Assembly (NCBI GenBank): GCA_041749015.1
Contig: JBGTCD010000072.1
Location: 1-17,481, forward strand
Direction: 5' to 3'
DNA: 17,481 nt
Source of the DNA: JBGTCD01 sp041749015
GTDB lineage: Bacteria; Bacteroidota; Bacteroidia; Cytophagales; Cyclobacteriaceae
Part shown: one piece after another, positions 7,059 through 13,256 of the stretch
Position numbering within the stretch: position 1 is the first letter of the stretch
Layout of the letters: every line of letters begins with the position of its first letter
The notes under the pieces: model-generated
Seen by the model: the letters and a program-made list of their open reading frames with translations, nothing else
Databases searched by the model: none
Told to the model about the DNA's origin: nothing
Position numbers and translations under genes: made by a program

Positions 7059-7127
7059 CTGGTTGTACCACCATGAGCTTAATTAGAATCATCTGATTCA
7101 CCAGACTCTTAGAATTGGTACTACCAG
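7059..7127. repeat. Nested inverted repeat between sulfotransferase gene and pseB
   Basis: CTGGTTGTACC (7059-7069) and GGTACTACCAG (7117-7127) are complementary at 10 of 11 positions. Inside lies a perfect 6-bp palindrome, GAATCA / TGATTC (7086-7099, 2-base loop). There is no T-run, so it is not a standard intrinsic terminator. It could be an mRNA processing or stabilising structure; no promoter-like CAAANNTA is visible in this gap. Confidence 0.5.
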
Positions 7128-7143
7128 GTTTGCCCAATTTCAG

Positions 7144-7986
7144 CTATAAGGTTAAGGTTGGTATTCGATTCATTTTCTTTAGGCAAAATGCCCAGTCTTG
7201 CGCATAAAACTGTTTCAAGTCTTTTAAATCTCGCTTTTTGGAACTCTTTAATACTTTAGGCAGTATGTACTGTACTATCACCCGTCCGTTTATTACCTTT
7301 CCAAATAGCTTAATCTGTAGATGTTTGCCTGTTTTTTGGCGGTACCAATGACTCAGTTTGTTGGCTTTAATTAAAGTAGTTTCTAAGTGATCAGGGACTG
7401 AGGGGTTACTTTTCCTCTTTGGGTTAATGTTGAGTTGATCATACGTAGTATTGCTTCCGATGAAGGCCAGTATGTCGCCAATAACTCCAGGCATATCTTT
7501 AATAAAAGCATCGAAGTTGTAGATGAATAAATCCTTTTCCTCAAAATTTGCCTGTAAATAATTGATAAATCTGCTGAAAAGGAAATCATCCGGGTGCACC
7601 AATCCTTGCCCGTTTTTATTGTAAAACCGTTCAAATTCAAATATTCCACCCACGTGTAAATATTGCTTATATGCCGATTGAATAAATGAAGAAGGCTCCC
7701 TAAAGCAGCAAATGATTTTAGAATTGGGATGAGTTGACTTTATGCGGTCAACTGCAATGGTGAATTGGTCGAAGTAACGTAATTCAGTCCTGTATGTAAA
7801 TGGATTACCAGAGATGCCTTCATTGGAGATTAAAAAGCGTTCATGCTTATGCCCCATCTCCAGCCTTGAATTGAGGGAATTTTCATTCCTCAAATAATGG
7901 AAATCCGGCAAGTTGCTGAAAACCTGACTTTGTAAAAAAGTCGTTCCCGTTTTCATTAAACCAATATGGAAAACTATCCTTGTCAC
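7144..7986 (-). CDS. PAPS-dependent sulfotransferase-like protein
   Basis: The 280-residue protein opens with FHIGLMKTGTTFLQS (6-20), the 5'-phosphosulfate-binding loop of PAPS-dependent sulfotransferases with K12 and T13-G-T-T16. A 3'-phosphate-binding segment follows, IICCFREPSSFIQSAYKQYL (91-110), with R96 and S104. The region 150-190 (DLFIYNFDAFIKD...ILAFIG) resembles the usual 'yEdl..dp...l..il.FlG' block. It would sulfate a sugar hydroxyl in the exported glycan, in the cytoplasm. Start is GTG at 7986, 5 bases after the ABC transporter stop, so the two are co-transcribed. The C-terminal third is basic. The acceptor cannot be read from the sequence. Confidence 0.78.
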   Translation of the reverse strand: MTRIVFHIGLMKTGTTFLQSQVFSNLPDFHYLRNENSLNSRLEMGHKHERFLISNEGISGNPFTYRTELRYFDQFTIAVDRIKSTHPNSKIICCFREPSSFIQSAYKQYLHVGGIFEFERFYNKNGQGLVHPDDFLFSRFINYLQANFEEKDLFIYNFDAFIKDMPGVIGDILAFIGSNTTYDQLNINPKRKSNPSVPDHLETTLIKANKLSHWYRQKTGKHLQIKLFGKVINGRVIVQYILPKVLKSSKKRDLKDLKQFYAQDWAFCLKKMNRIPTLTL

Positions 7987-7991
7987 ATTTA

Positions 7992-9788
7992 TTATAGCTC
8001 TTGTAATGCCACCATTCGCTTAAACGAATCGGACTGATTCACCAGGTCCTGATAGGTGCCTATACGCTCAATACGGCCTTGATTCAGCATCACTACCCGG
8101 TCTGCATTCCGTATGGTAGACAGCCTATGGGCAATGATGAGGATGGTATATTGTCCTTTGAGTAAATCAATATTTTTCTGTATGTCTCGTTCCGTTTCGG
8201 AGTCAAGAGCGGAGGTAGCTTCATCCATGATCAGTATTTCAGGATATTTATACAATTCCCTTGCTATGGCAAGCCTTTGCTTTTGTCCCCCGCTGAGGTT
8301 GATGCCGTTTTGACCGAGTACGGTATCCTCTTTTTCTTCAAGGCCCAAAACAAAATGATCTACCGAGGCCTGTCTGAGTGCCTCCCAAAACTTATCGCGG
8401 TGCTCTTCATTATCAGTATCCCAAAAGGTCACATTATTGAAAATGCTATCGTTAAAGATTACCGGATCCTGGGTAATAAATCCAATCCTCGACTGAAAAT
8501 CACCAAGATTAAGGTCCCCCACATCCTGTCCATCGATTAACATGCTGCCCTGGTCAGGCCGGAACAGTCCCCCCAGCATGCTGACCAGGGTGGTTTTACC
8601 GCTGCCACTTTCCCCAACAAAAGCGGTGGTTTTATGCTTTTCAACTTTGAGATCAATATCTTTTAAAATCAGCGTATTGCCATAATAGAAACTGGCCTGT
8701 TTTAATTCAATGCTTTTGACAAAGGTATATTCAGATCTTGTTCCCGTTTGCTCTTTTTTCTCTGTTAGGTCGTTAAAATAGTCAGTCATATTTTCCATGG
8801 AGCCGGCTACTGATAAATACCCATTCCAGGTGTTTTGCATGGCAATCAGTGCGGTCAGTGCCCGGTAGAAAAATAAGAGGCTGATTAAAATAGGTGCCAG
8901 AGCTGCATCCAGCACTACAGTCTGTAATATGATCACCCCCGCTACTACAAATATCAGCAAGGGTTCTCTGGCTGCAGTTAGCAGGGCGCCATAGATTCCT
9001 ATTTTTTTGTTATTCAGCTCTATATCAAAAATGGATTGTTTGAGCTTCTTCCCAAACCTGTGTAATAAGCCGGTTGCTTTGAGGTATTTAAATTGCCCTA
9101 CATGCTGGATCACCAATCCCTGGTAGGCATGGGAGTCCCGCGTTAATCTTCTTGATGCGTTTTTCGTCTTCCTATAAATGATCTGGTACAGTAAATTGGT
9201 AAGGATGCCTCCAACCGTCACCAGTACGGCAAATCTCACATCCACAAAAAAGGCGAACCCCATATAGACGGCCACTAAAATGCTTTGTTCGAAAGAGCGG
9301 AAATAAAACTGATAGGCCCGCATGACCCGGTCTGCCTCGCCGGTCATGGTATTTTGTATCCTTCCGGCATCTGAGGTGACAAAACTTTTAAAGGAGATCT
9401 TGTTCAAGGCATCTACCAGGCTGAGGCGGAGTCTTCTGATAAAGTACTGCTGGACCATCACCCGGTAGGAATCCCCTATAAACTTCATGATCCCTTTGAG
9501 CAGGAAAAATAAGCAAAGCACTCCCAGAATAGGCAGCAAGCTCAGGGGTATGCCCAATCCTGCCATGCCATCCACTAAAAACCTCAAATTGCCCAAGCCT
9601 TCCGGGTCTACACCTGTGCTGCCATCGGCCAGTTGCAGGACCGGCAGGAACATGGCCAAGCCAAACCCGTCCAGGACACCAACGAGAATACTCAGTCCCA
9701 CGGCAATGAATATCCTGTGCCGGAGGTGGCGGTAAAAGTAGGTGAAACTGGTGAAGTTTCGGATGATGAAAGACTTAATGTATGACAT
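7992..9788 (-). CDS. ABC exporter half-transporter (fused permease and ATPase), lipid/glycan type
   Basis: The 598-residue protein has an N-terminal transmembrane domain (about 1-330; hydrophobic spans near 25-50, 81-102, 167-184, 186-205, 276-292, 298-318) and a C-terminal nucleotide-binding domain. The latter shows Walker A GESGSGKTT (392-400), Q-loop Q440 in FITQDP, signature LSGGQ (498-502), Walker B ILIMDE (518-523) and the H-loop IIAHRLST with H554. It fits the MsbA/PglK group that homodimerises to flip lipid-linked sugars or lipids. As first gene of the compact block 9788-1, it probably moves a lipid-linked glycan intermediate, but no Wzx or polymerase is visible to confirm the route. 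Start is ATG 9788; immediately upstream lies only repeat DNA. Confidence 0.88.
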   Translation of the reverse strand: MSYIKSFIIRNFTSFTYFYRHLRHRIFIAVGLSILVGVLDGFGLAMFLPVLQLADGSTGVDPEGLGNLRFLVDGMAGLGIPLSLLPILGVLCLFFLLKGIMKFIGDSYRVMVQQYFIRRLRLSLVDALNKISFKSFVTSDAGRIQNTMTGEADRVMRAYQFYFRSFEQSILVAVYMGFAFFVDVRFAVLVTVGGILTNLLYQIIYRKTKNASRRLTRDSHAYQGLVIQHVGQFKYLKATGLLHRFGKKLKQSIFDIELNNKKIGIYGALLTAAREPLLIFVVAGVIILQTVVLDAALAPILISLLFFYRALTALIAMQNTWNGYLSVAGSMENMTDYFNDLTEKKEQTGTRSEYTFVKSIELKQASFYYGNTLILKDIDLKVEKHKTTAFVGESGSGKTTLVSMLGGLFRPDQGSMLIDGQDVGDLNLGDFQSRIGFITQDPVIFNDSIFNNVTFWDTDNEEHRDKFWEALRQASVDHFVLGLEEKEDTVLGQNGINLSGGQKQRLAIARELYKYPEILIMDEATSALDSETERDIQKNIDLLKGQYTILIIAHRLSTIRNADRVVMLNQGRIERIGTYQDLVNQSDSFKRMVALQEL

Positions 9789-9893
9789 TGACTCTGACTC
9801 TAACTCTGACTTTTGTAACTCACCCTTTTTTTCGCCATTGCGAGCCCTGGCGTAGGGCTGTCGGCGAGCAGTGCGGCAATTTCTTTATTAGCT
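9789..9893. repeat. Composite repeat copy 1: hexamer tract plus half palindromic element
   Basis: Begins with hexamers GACTCT, GACTCT, AACTCT, GACTTT, then a linker containing AACTCAC and a T-run, then the left half of the palindromic element (9833-9880, starting CGCCATTGCGAGCCCTGG) and the tail GGCAATTTCTTTATTAGC. The right half of the palindromic element is absent. Confidence 0.75.
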
Positions 9894-9910
9894 TTTGGTG
9901 AATTCTTTAG

Positions 9911-10060
9911 TGACTCTGAATCTGACTTTAACGCTGACACTGACTCTAACTCTGGCTCTGACTCTGGCTGTGGCTTTTTCAACTCACTCTTTTTTTTGTA
10001 ATTGCGAGCCCTGGCGTAGGGCTGTGAGCGAGCGGCGCGGCAATTTCTTTATTGGCATTT
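9911..10060. repeat. Composite repeat copy 2: hexamer tract plus half palindromic element
   Basis: Same order as copy 1: a longer hexamer tract (9913-9972, variants of GACTCT, AACTCT, GGCTCT), the linker CAACTCACTC with a T-run, a left half of the palindromic element (9998-10044, GTAATTGCGAGCCCTGGCG) and the tail GGCAATTTCTTTATTGGC. The conserved order suggests duplication of one composite unit. Confidence 0.75.
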
Positions 10061-10069
10061 AGTTGTTGG

Positions 10070-10084
10070 CCTGCCTGCGGCAGG
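10070..10084. repeat. Small perfect hairpin
   Basis: CCTGCC, loop TGC, GGCAGG: a 6-bp perfect stem. Similar CCTGCC/CCTACC hairpins occur elsewhere in this window (12621-12651), so it is probably a dispersed short repeat rather than a terminator. Confidence 0.5.
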
Positions 10085-10261
10085 TAAACTGTTGGGTTGG
10101 GTTAATCTTGAGACCTTAGTCTTGAGAAGTTAGCTTAGAATTATTTTTATTGCCTACGTACTGCCTAATGTTTACTGCTTACTCAAATTGGCCGACTTTT
10201 ACTTATTGTTAATCCTTATTTAGAGGCAATCGTATGCTGCGGAAGCAGAAGCAGGTTGACA

Positions 10262-10294
10262 CAAAACTATAGTAACCGTTACAGGACAGGCAAC
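10262..10294 (-). promoter_or_regulatory. Weak candidate Bacteroidota-type promoter
   Basis: In the minus direction, TAGTTTTG (10262-10269) fits the -7 consensus TAnnTTTG, with GTTG (10291-10294) 21 bases upstream in place of TTTG at -33. It would drive a transcript through about 470 bases of repeats into the ABC transporter gene. The match is partial and this is a low-confidence call. Confidence 0.25.
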
Positions 10295-10321
10295 TGATCC
10301 TAAGGAATTGATTTGCCAGGC

Positions 10322-10344
10322 ATTTGAATTTAGGGTATTCAAAT
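10322..10344. terminator. Hairpin at the end of the DUF2442 gene
   Basis: ATTTGAAT (10322-10329), a 7-base loop, ATTCAAAT (10337-10344): a perfect 8-bp stem overlapping the stop codon. There is no T-run after it, so it is a weak terminator candidate; an operator or chance palindrome is possible. Confidence 0.3.
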
Positions 10345-10572
10345 ACCTAAAAGCTCATTGATGGAATAAATATTATCAATTGATACAAACGATAAATATG
10401 TATCATCAATTATTTCATAGTTTTCTCGCTCCTTTTTAGATAATTCTTTAATGGCTTGGAATTGATCCAATGGCACAATACAAGTCCGCTCATTATCAAG
10501 ATAAATAATCATTAGATGCTCATTCATGAAATCTATGTTCTTTATTCCTGACGTTTTTATGGCTGTGCTCAT
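10339..10572 (-). CDS. DUF2442 domain protein
   Basis: A 77-residue small protein matching the DUF2442 pattern: IDFMNEHLMIIYLDNERTCI (13-32) followed by VPLDQFQAIKELSKKERENY (33-52) and a short acidic tail. DUF2442 proteins commonly sit next to a DUF4160 gene and the pair has been suggested to be toxin-antitoxin-like, but a mechanism is not established. The ATG at 10572 overlaps the stop of the upstream remnant as ATGA, the usual coupling in such pairs. Since the upstream partner has lost its start here, this gene may be an orphan of a decayed pair. Confidence 0.75.
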   Translation of the reverse strand: MSTAIKTSGIKNIDFMNEHLMIIYLDNERTCIVPLDQFQAIKELSKKERENYEIIDDTYLSFVSIDNIYSINELLGI

Positions 10573-10790
10573 AATCGAATTGCTTTAACCTCTTTCCCCC
10601 TGTAAAATAACGACAACTGATTTAATAATGTTTTTTTATGTTCTACAATTAACTTTTCTATATCGTTTAATTCTTTTTTAGTAAAATCTCCTTTTTTATT
10701 GATTTCAATATTGATTGCTGCGCTACTGCACTTACGTGCTAACCCTAATGCTAATCCAAATGACGTTACTTTTGATAGTTTTTGTCTGTT
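10569..10790 (-). pseudogene. 5'-truncated DUF4160-like partner of the DUF2442 gene
   Basis: An open frame of 73 codons ends in TGA at 10569-10571, overlapping the DUF2442 ATG. It reads INIEINKKGDFTKKELNDIE, then KLIVEHKKTLLNQLSLFYRG, ending VKAIRL, which resembles the C-terminal half of DUF4160 proteins (acidic strand, helix, then HxxxLLxxWxxF). No ATG or GTG exists in the frame and the only TTG is late. The upstream edge at about 10757-10793 is repeat sequence shared with 14757-14800 and supplies an in-frame stop. The gene seems to have lost its N-terminal half where the repeat joins. The family assignment is tentative; the lack of a start is directly visible. Confidence 0.55.
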
Positions 10791-10798
10791 TCACCAGG

Positions 10799-10822
10799 AG
10801 CCACGCACTGCGGTGCGTGGCT
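10799..10822. repeat. Dispersed hairpin repeat, copy 1
   Basis: AGCCACGCAC, loop TGCG, GTGCGTGGCT: a perfect 10-bp stem, preceded by CCAGG and followed by CTAATACGCAAATGGCCAA, which is shared with the copy at 12573. Five copies occur in this window, all in gene-free DNA. Confidence 0.85.
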
Positions 10823-10834
10823 AATACGCAAATG

Positions 10835-10866
10835 GCCAATAGCTAACAGCCAAAAGCCAACAGCTA
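10835..10866. repeat. Left heptamer arm of the AbiEii module
   Basis: Degenerate 7-base units GGCCAAT, AGCTAAC, AGCCAAA, AGCCAAC, AGCTA on the plus strand, ending 2 bases from the toxin stop codon. AAAAGCCAAC (10852-10861) and GCCAACAGC (10856-10864) are perfect reverse complements of 11766-11775 and 11756-11764 in the right arm. Confidence 0.75.
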
Positions 10867-10868
10867 TT

Positions 10869-11489
10869 TCATAATGTATCCATATAAGCCTTATGCTCCT
10901 TTAGGATTTTTTTCTTCACATCTTCCCATGTAGCCGGCAGAAGCATCACTGGTTCGTCTTCATTTTCTGCGTCCTGGAAGTAGGTGATGCTTTTTAGCAT
11001 CATCAATGCTGTTGCATCATGATACTTTTGAAGATAGTAACCTAAGATCTCGGCCAGGGTAAATTCTTTTAACAAAAAATAAAGATCATAGAAGTCTTTT
11101 TTGGCTCCCCGGTTTGTAATTGCTGCGATTTTCATTGCTGCTATATCCTCAGGGAATGCTAATCTTAAATCATCTATTTTATTGCATGCCTTCAGCCATG
11201 GATATTGGTAGCTTACAAAATCTACTTTGATACCATTGACAAGTAATGACTTAATCCTTTTGGTGTTGGTGATAAAAGAAATTTCTAAAAAGTGACTAAA
11301 CTCTTTTTCAAAATTGATCAAATCCAAGTCAACATCACCAAAAAAATCCAGATCAATGGATTTTCTATGACCAAATTGCAGAGCCAGAGCTGTTCCACCC
11401 ACTAGTCTAAACTCATTAAAAGCTTCCATCGTCATGATGGCTTTTAGAAGTCCCAGTGTATCTTGTTCAACAGTCTGAATTCGTAACAT
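10869..11489 (-). CDS. AbiEii/AbiGii-type nucleotidyltransferase toxin
   Basis: The 206-residue protein carries the nucleotidyltransferase motifs of the AbiEii family: GGTALALQFGHRKSIDLDFF (31-50), with catalytic-type acidic residues D46 and D48, a third acidic site in KVDFV (D90), and the distinctive LAFPEDIAAMKIAAITNRG (110-128) followed by KDFYDLYFL. Such proteins act as type IV-like toxins, giving growth arrest or phage abortive infection, neutralised by the partner gene. Its ATG at 11489 lies inside the partner gene (46-base overlap), so the genes are strictly co-translated. Heptamer arms bracket the pair. An alternative start a few codons later (M19 or M21) is possible, but the first ATG gives a family-normal N-terminus. 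Confidence 0.88.
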   Translation of the reverse strand: MLRIQTVEQDTLGLLKAIMTMEAFNEFRLVGGTALALQFGHRKSIDLDFFGDVDLDLINFEKEFSHFLEISFITNTKRIKSLLVNGIKVDFVSYQYPWLKACNKIDDLRLAFPEDIAAMKIAAITNRGAKKDFYDLYFLLKEFTLAEILGYYLQKYHDATALMMLKSITYFQDAENEDEPVMLLPATWEDVKKKILKEHKAYMDTL

Positions 11490-11749
11490 CTGAATTTTTC
11501 AATTGGAATTCCTGATAAATTAGAAATAAAAGCTAAGGCTCTGGGTTCAAGTGATCTCAAAGTCACAGCAGTTTCTGCAATGCTTTCGATCCCATAGGTA
11601 TTCTTAAGGAGTATCCAGTCATCCAGCAATCCGTATTCCAGCACCCGCTGTACGATGAGTTTTTTACTCTTTTCCAGCGTCATATTGTCTCGGTTCACAT
11701 CCCAGAAGAGGTGTTTTGAGAATTTTTTTATAGTGTCCTGGTCGGGCAT
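11444..11749 (-). CDS. Probable antitoxin partner of AbiEii (DUF6922-like)
   Basis: A 101-residue protein beginning with HLFWDVNRDNMTLEKSKKLI (13-32), VQRVLEYGLLDDWILLKNTYG (33-53, in part) and later LEPRALAFISNLSGIP (67-82), a pattern I recall from DUF6922 proteins found directly upstream of AbiEii-type toxins. The gene's last 46 bases overlap the toxin start. Start is ATG 11749, 6 bases from the right heptamer arm. It lacks an obvious winged helix of the AbiEi type, so how it neutralises the toxin is not visible. The antitoxin role is inferred from position. Confidence 0.7.
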   Translation of the reverse strand: MPDQDTIKKFSKHLFWDVNRDNMTLEKSKKLIVQRVLEYGLLDDWILLKNTYGIESIAETAVTLRSLEPRALAFISNLSGIPIEKFRCYEFRLLNKIHWDF

Positions 11750-11755
11750 TTATTT

Positions 11756-11787
11756 GCTGTTGGCAGTTGGCTTTTAGCGGTTGGCAA
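11756..11787. repeat. Right heptamer arm of the AbiEii module
   Basis: GCT, GTTGGCA, GTTGGCT, TTTAGCG, GTTGGCA on the plus strand: the reverse-complement sense of the left arm (10835-10866). It has one extra GTTGGCA unit between the two segments that pair with the left arm. Confidence 0.75.
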
Positions 11788-11796
11788 ATTCTTTAT

Positions 11797-11900
11797 TGAC
11801 TATGACTCTGACTCTGACTTTAACGCTGACACTGACACTGACTCTAACTCAAACTCTAACTCTAACTCTGGCTCTGGCTGTGGCTGAGGCTGAGGCTTTT
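11797..11900. repeat. Hexamer tract of composite repeat copy 3
   Basis: About 100 bases of degenerate hexamers (GACTCT, AACTCT, GACACT, GGCTCT, GGCTGA), preceded by CAAATTCTTTATT and followed by the linker TTTTTCAACTCATTC and a complete palindromic element at 11919. The order matches copies 1 and 2 near the ABC transporter. Confidence 0.8.
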
Positions 11901-11918
11901 TCAACTCATTCTTTTATT

Positions 11919-12057
11919 CGTCATTGCGAGCCCTAGCGTAGGACTGCGGGCAAGCGGCGCGGCAATCTCAGAGTTAAGAAACGATCGCGTTAATTTATCG
12001 AGATTGCCACGGCATCGTCCTTTTGCTTTCGCAAAAGCCCCATGCCTCGCAATGACG
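11919..12057. repeat. Full palindromic REP-like element, copy A
   Basis: 139 bases with termini CGTCATTGCGAG and CTCGCAATGACG (perfect 12-base inverted ends), and inner complementary blocks GGCAATCTC and GAGATTGCC. Its right part contains CCTTTTGCTTTCGCAAAAG, an internal hairpin. Related palindromes starting CGTCATTGCGAG are common as dispersed repeats in Bacteroidota and some other bacteria. Confidence 0.85.
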
Positions 12058-12069
12058 GGAGTATTTTTT

Positions 12070-12360
12070 TTAAATTTGATTAAAAAGATCTTTCCAGTTA
12101 GGATTTAGGGTATTGATCAAGGCTTCTTTTCTTTTTCTTGACCATGATTTTAATTGCTTTTCACGCTCTATGGCCTCTTCTATGTAGCCAAAGTTTTCAA
12201 AATACACCAGCTTATCTAAATTATATCTGTAGGAAAATGACCGTGGATCAAGCCTTTCTTTATGGTCGGATATTCGAGCATATAAATCAGAGGTCACCCC
12301 CACATATAGGGTTGTATTTCTTTTGTTTGTTAGAATATAAATACTTCCACCCCTAACCAA
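12070..12360 (-). CDS. GIY-YIG nuclease-superfamily protein
   Basis: A 96-residue single-domain protein: IYILTNKRNTTLYVGVTSDL (8-27) gives the GIY-YIG motif (here SIY and YVG), followed by YARISDHKE with the usual catalytic-type arginine (R29) and histidine (H33), and VYFENFGYIEEAIEREKQLK with the conserved metal-binding glutamate. Such small UvrC/URI-type proteins are widespread in Bacteroidota; their substrates are largely unknown. The start is TTG at 12360, since a stop codon lies two codons upstream in frame and the nearby ATG is out of frame. It is bracketed by two direct copies of the palindromic element, 12 and 42 bases away. Confidence 0.85.
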   Translation of the reverse strand: MVRGGSIYILTNKRNTTLYVGVTSDLYARISDHKERLDPRSFSYRYNLDKLVYFENFGYIEEAIEREKQLKSWSRKRKEALINTLNPNWKDLFNQI

Positions 12361-12402
12361 ATTTCATAAAAGCTTGCCCTAAAATATAAAAACTAAACTT
12401 AT

Positions 12403-12542
12403 CGTCATTGCGAGCCTTGGCGTAGGGTTGTGGGAAAGCGGCGCGGCAATCTCAGAGTAAAGGAACGATTGCGAACATTTTGTTGAGATTGCCACGGCAT
12501 CGTCCTTTTGCTTTCGCAAAAGCCCCATGCCTCGCAATGACG
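12403..12542. repeat. Full palindromic REP-like element, copy B
   Basis: 140 bases, same orientation and near-identical to the copy at 11919, with ends CGTCATTGCGAG and CTCGCAATGACG. It lies just upstream of the GIY-YIG gene. Open frames through it are repeat artefacts. Confidence 0.87.
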
Positions 12543-12572
12543 GTTTATTATAATTTTTTTTCTTCGACCAGG

Positions 12573-12596
12573 AGCCTCGCACTGCGGTGCGTGGCT
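12573..12596. repeat. Dispersed hairpin repeat, copy 2
   Basis: Same hairpin as 10799-10822 with one stem mismatch (AGCCTCGCAC paired with GTGCGTGGCT). It shares the 3' flank CTAATACGCAAATGGCCAA with copy 1, so the repeated unit is longer than the hairpin. Confidence 0.8.
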
Positions 12597-12620
12597 AATA
12601 CGCAAATGGCCAACAGTTTA

Positions 12621-12651
12621 CCTACCGAAGTCCCGAAGGGATGTAGGTAGG
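12621..12651. repeat. Nested hairpin downstream of the regulator gene
   Basis: CCTACC (12621-12626) pairs with GGTAGG (12646-12651), and inside TCCC, GAA, GGGA forms a second stem. No T-run follows. The gap 12543-12672 holds only this, the hairpin at 12573 and a degenerate heptamer stretch (12655-12672). Confidence 0.5.
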
Positions 12652-12672
12652 CCAAAGGTTAACAGCTAATAA

Positions 12673-13200
12673 CTAACTCTCCCATAGCACCAGACAATCT
12701 GTATCGGCAAGTGCCGAAGCTTCAAATGTTTCAGAATTCATAATGGAAAAGGAAATCGTCCTTTGGATCATGGATTCAGCCTTTGAGGCCAGATTACCCA
12801 GATAATCCTCATCCAGGTCCCGCCCAACCAGGAGAAATTCCAGAGTGCCGGTGTCCAGCCCACGGGCGTAATCCCCTACCAGACAAGCCAACTGCAGGTC
12901 CCCTACCCGGCCTACGACCTTTTCAATGATCTTGTCGATACCCACATACTTCCGTACTATAGCTTGCACCTCAGGAAACAAAGGGTGGGTGGTATTGGCC
13001 TTGAAGACTTTTTTATTCCCTTCATTGGAAGACCGCAGCATCCCCGCCTTTTCAAATTTATTCAACTCCAGCCGGATCGCATTAGTACTCTCCCCAAACT
13101 CCGACTCTAAATGCCGCAAATAGCCCCTGGTCCTGCTGTTGAGAAAAAACTTCAGCAGTAGCTTGATGCGGGTTTTGGAGGTGACGAGGGTGTCTAACAC
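12673..13200 (-). CDS. Winged-helix regulator with degenerate nucleotidyltransferase-like domain
   Basis: A 175-residue protein. Residues 1-72 form an ArsR/MarR-like winged helix: TSKTRIKLLLKFFLNSRTRG (8-27), the recognition region ESTNAIRLELNKFEKAGML (37-55) and wing NEGNKKVFKANT. Residues 100-175 resemble an MNT/nucleotidyltransferase fold with LVGDYARGLDTG (107-118), where the catalytic acidic pattern is incomplete. Proteins of this two-part type occur repeatedly in Bacteroidota polysaccharide loci near NusG-like genes, so local regulation is likely. The start is GTG at 13200, and the codon itself is part of the adjoining repeat tract (13201-13235), so the native start region may have been replaced. 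The DNA target is unknown. Confidence 0.75.
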   Translation of the reverse strand: MLDTLVTSKTRIKLLLKFFLNSRTRGYLRHLESEFGESTNAIRLELNKFEKAGMLRSSNEGNKKVFKANTTHPLFPEVQAIVRKYVGIDKIIEKVVGRVGDLQLACLVGDYARGLDTGTLEFLLVGRDLDEDYLGNLASKAESMIQRTISFSIMNSETFEASALADTDCLVLWES

Positions 13201-13235
13201 AACACTAACACTAACAGCTAACTTTAACAGCTAAC
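13201..13235. repeat. Left tandem-repeat arm of the nusG-side four-helix-bundle module
   Basis: Units AACACT twice, AACAGCT, AACTTT, AACAGCT, AAC on the plus strand: mixed 6- and 7-base periodicity. Bases 13201-13215 match the reverse complement of 13616-13630 at 14 of 15 positions, 11 of them contiguous. The tract touches the GTG start of the regulator gene. Confidence 0.8.
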
Positions 13236-13256
13236 AGACAATAATGGTAGGAAGAT

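Larger units (their letters stand above)
9789..10338. other. Gene-free repeat region upstream of the ABC transporter
   Basis: About 550 bases with no credible gene. It contains two tandem copies of a composite repeat (9789-9893 and 9911-10060), a small hairpin at 10070-10084, and about 150 bases of unremarkable sequence before the DUF2442 stop. An open minus-strand frame at 9800-9982 exists only because hexamer repeats lack stop codons. Confidence 0.75.

Noticed and set aside
9800..9982. Open minus-strand frame of 60 codons, Ser/Glu/Pro-rich
   Set aside because: It is the translation of hexamer repeats and half a palindromic element; the same peptide pieces recur wherever these repeats occur.
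12379..12605. Two overlapping minus-strand frames of 66-67 codons
   Set aside because: Both run through the palindromic element copy B and the hairpin repeat, so they are repeat artefacts.
12655..13235. Inverted arms around the winged-helix regulator
   Set aside because: The flanking tracts (AACAGCTAA type) have the same orientation on both sides, so they do not form arms; only the four-helix-bundle gene between 13201 and 13645 is properly bracketed.
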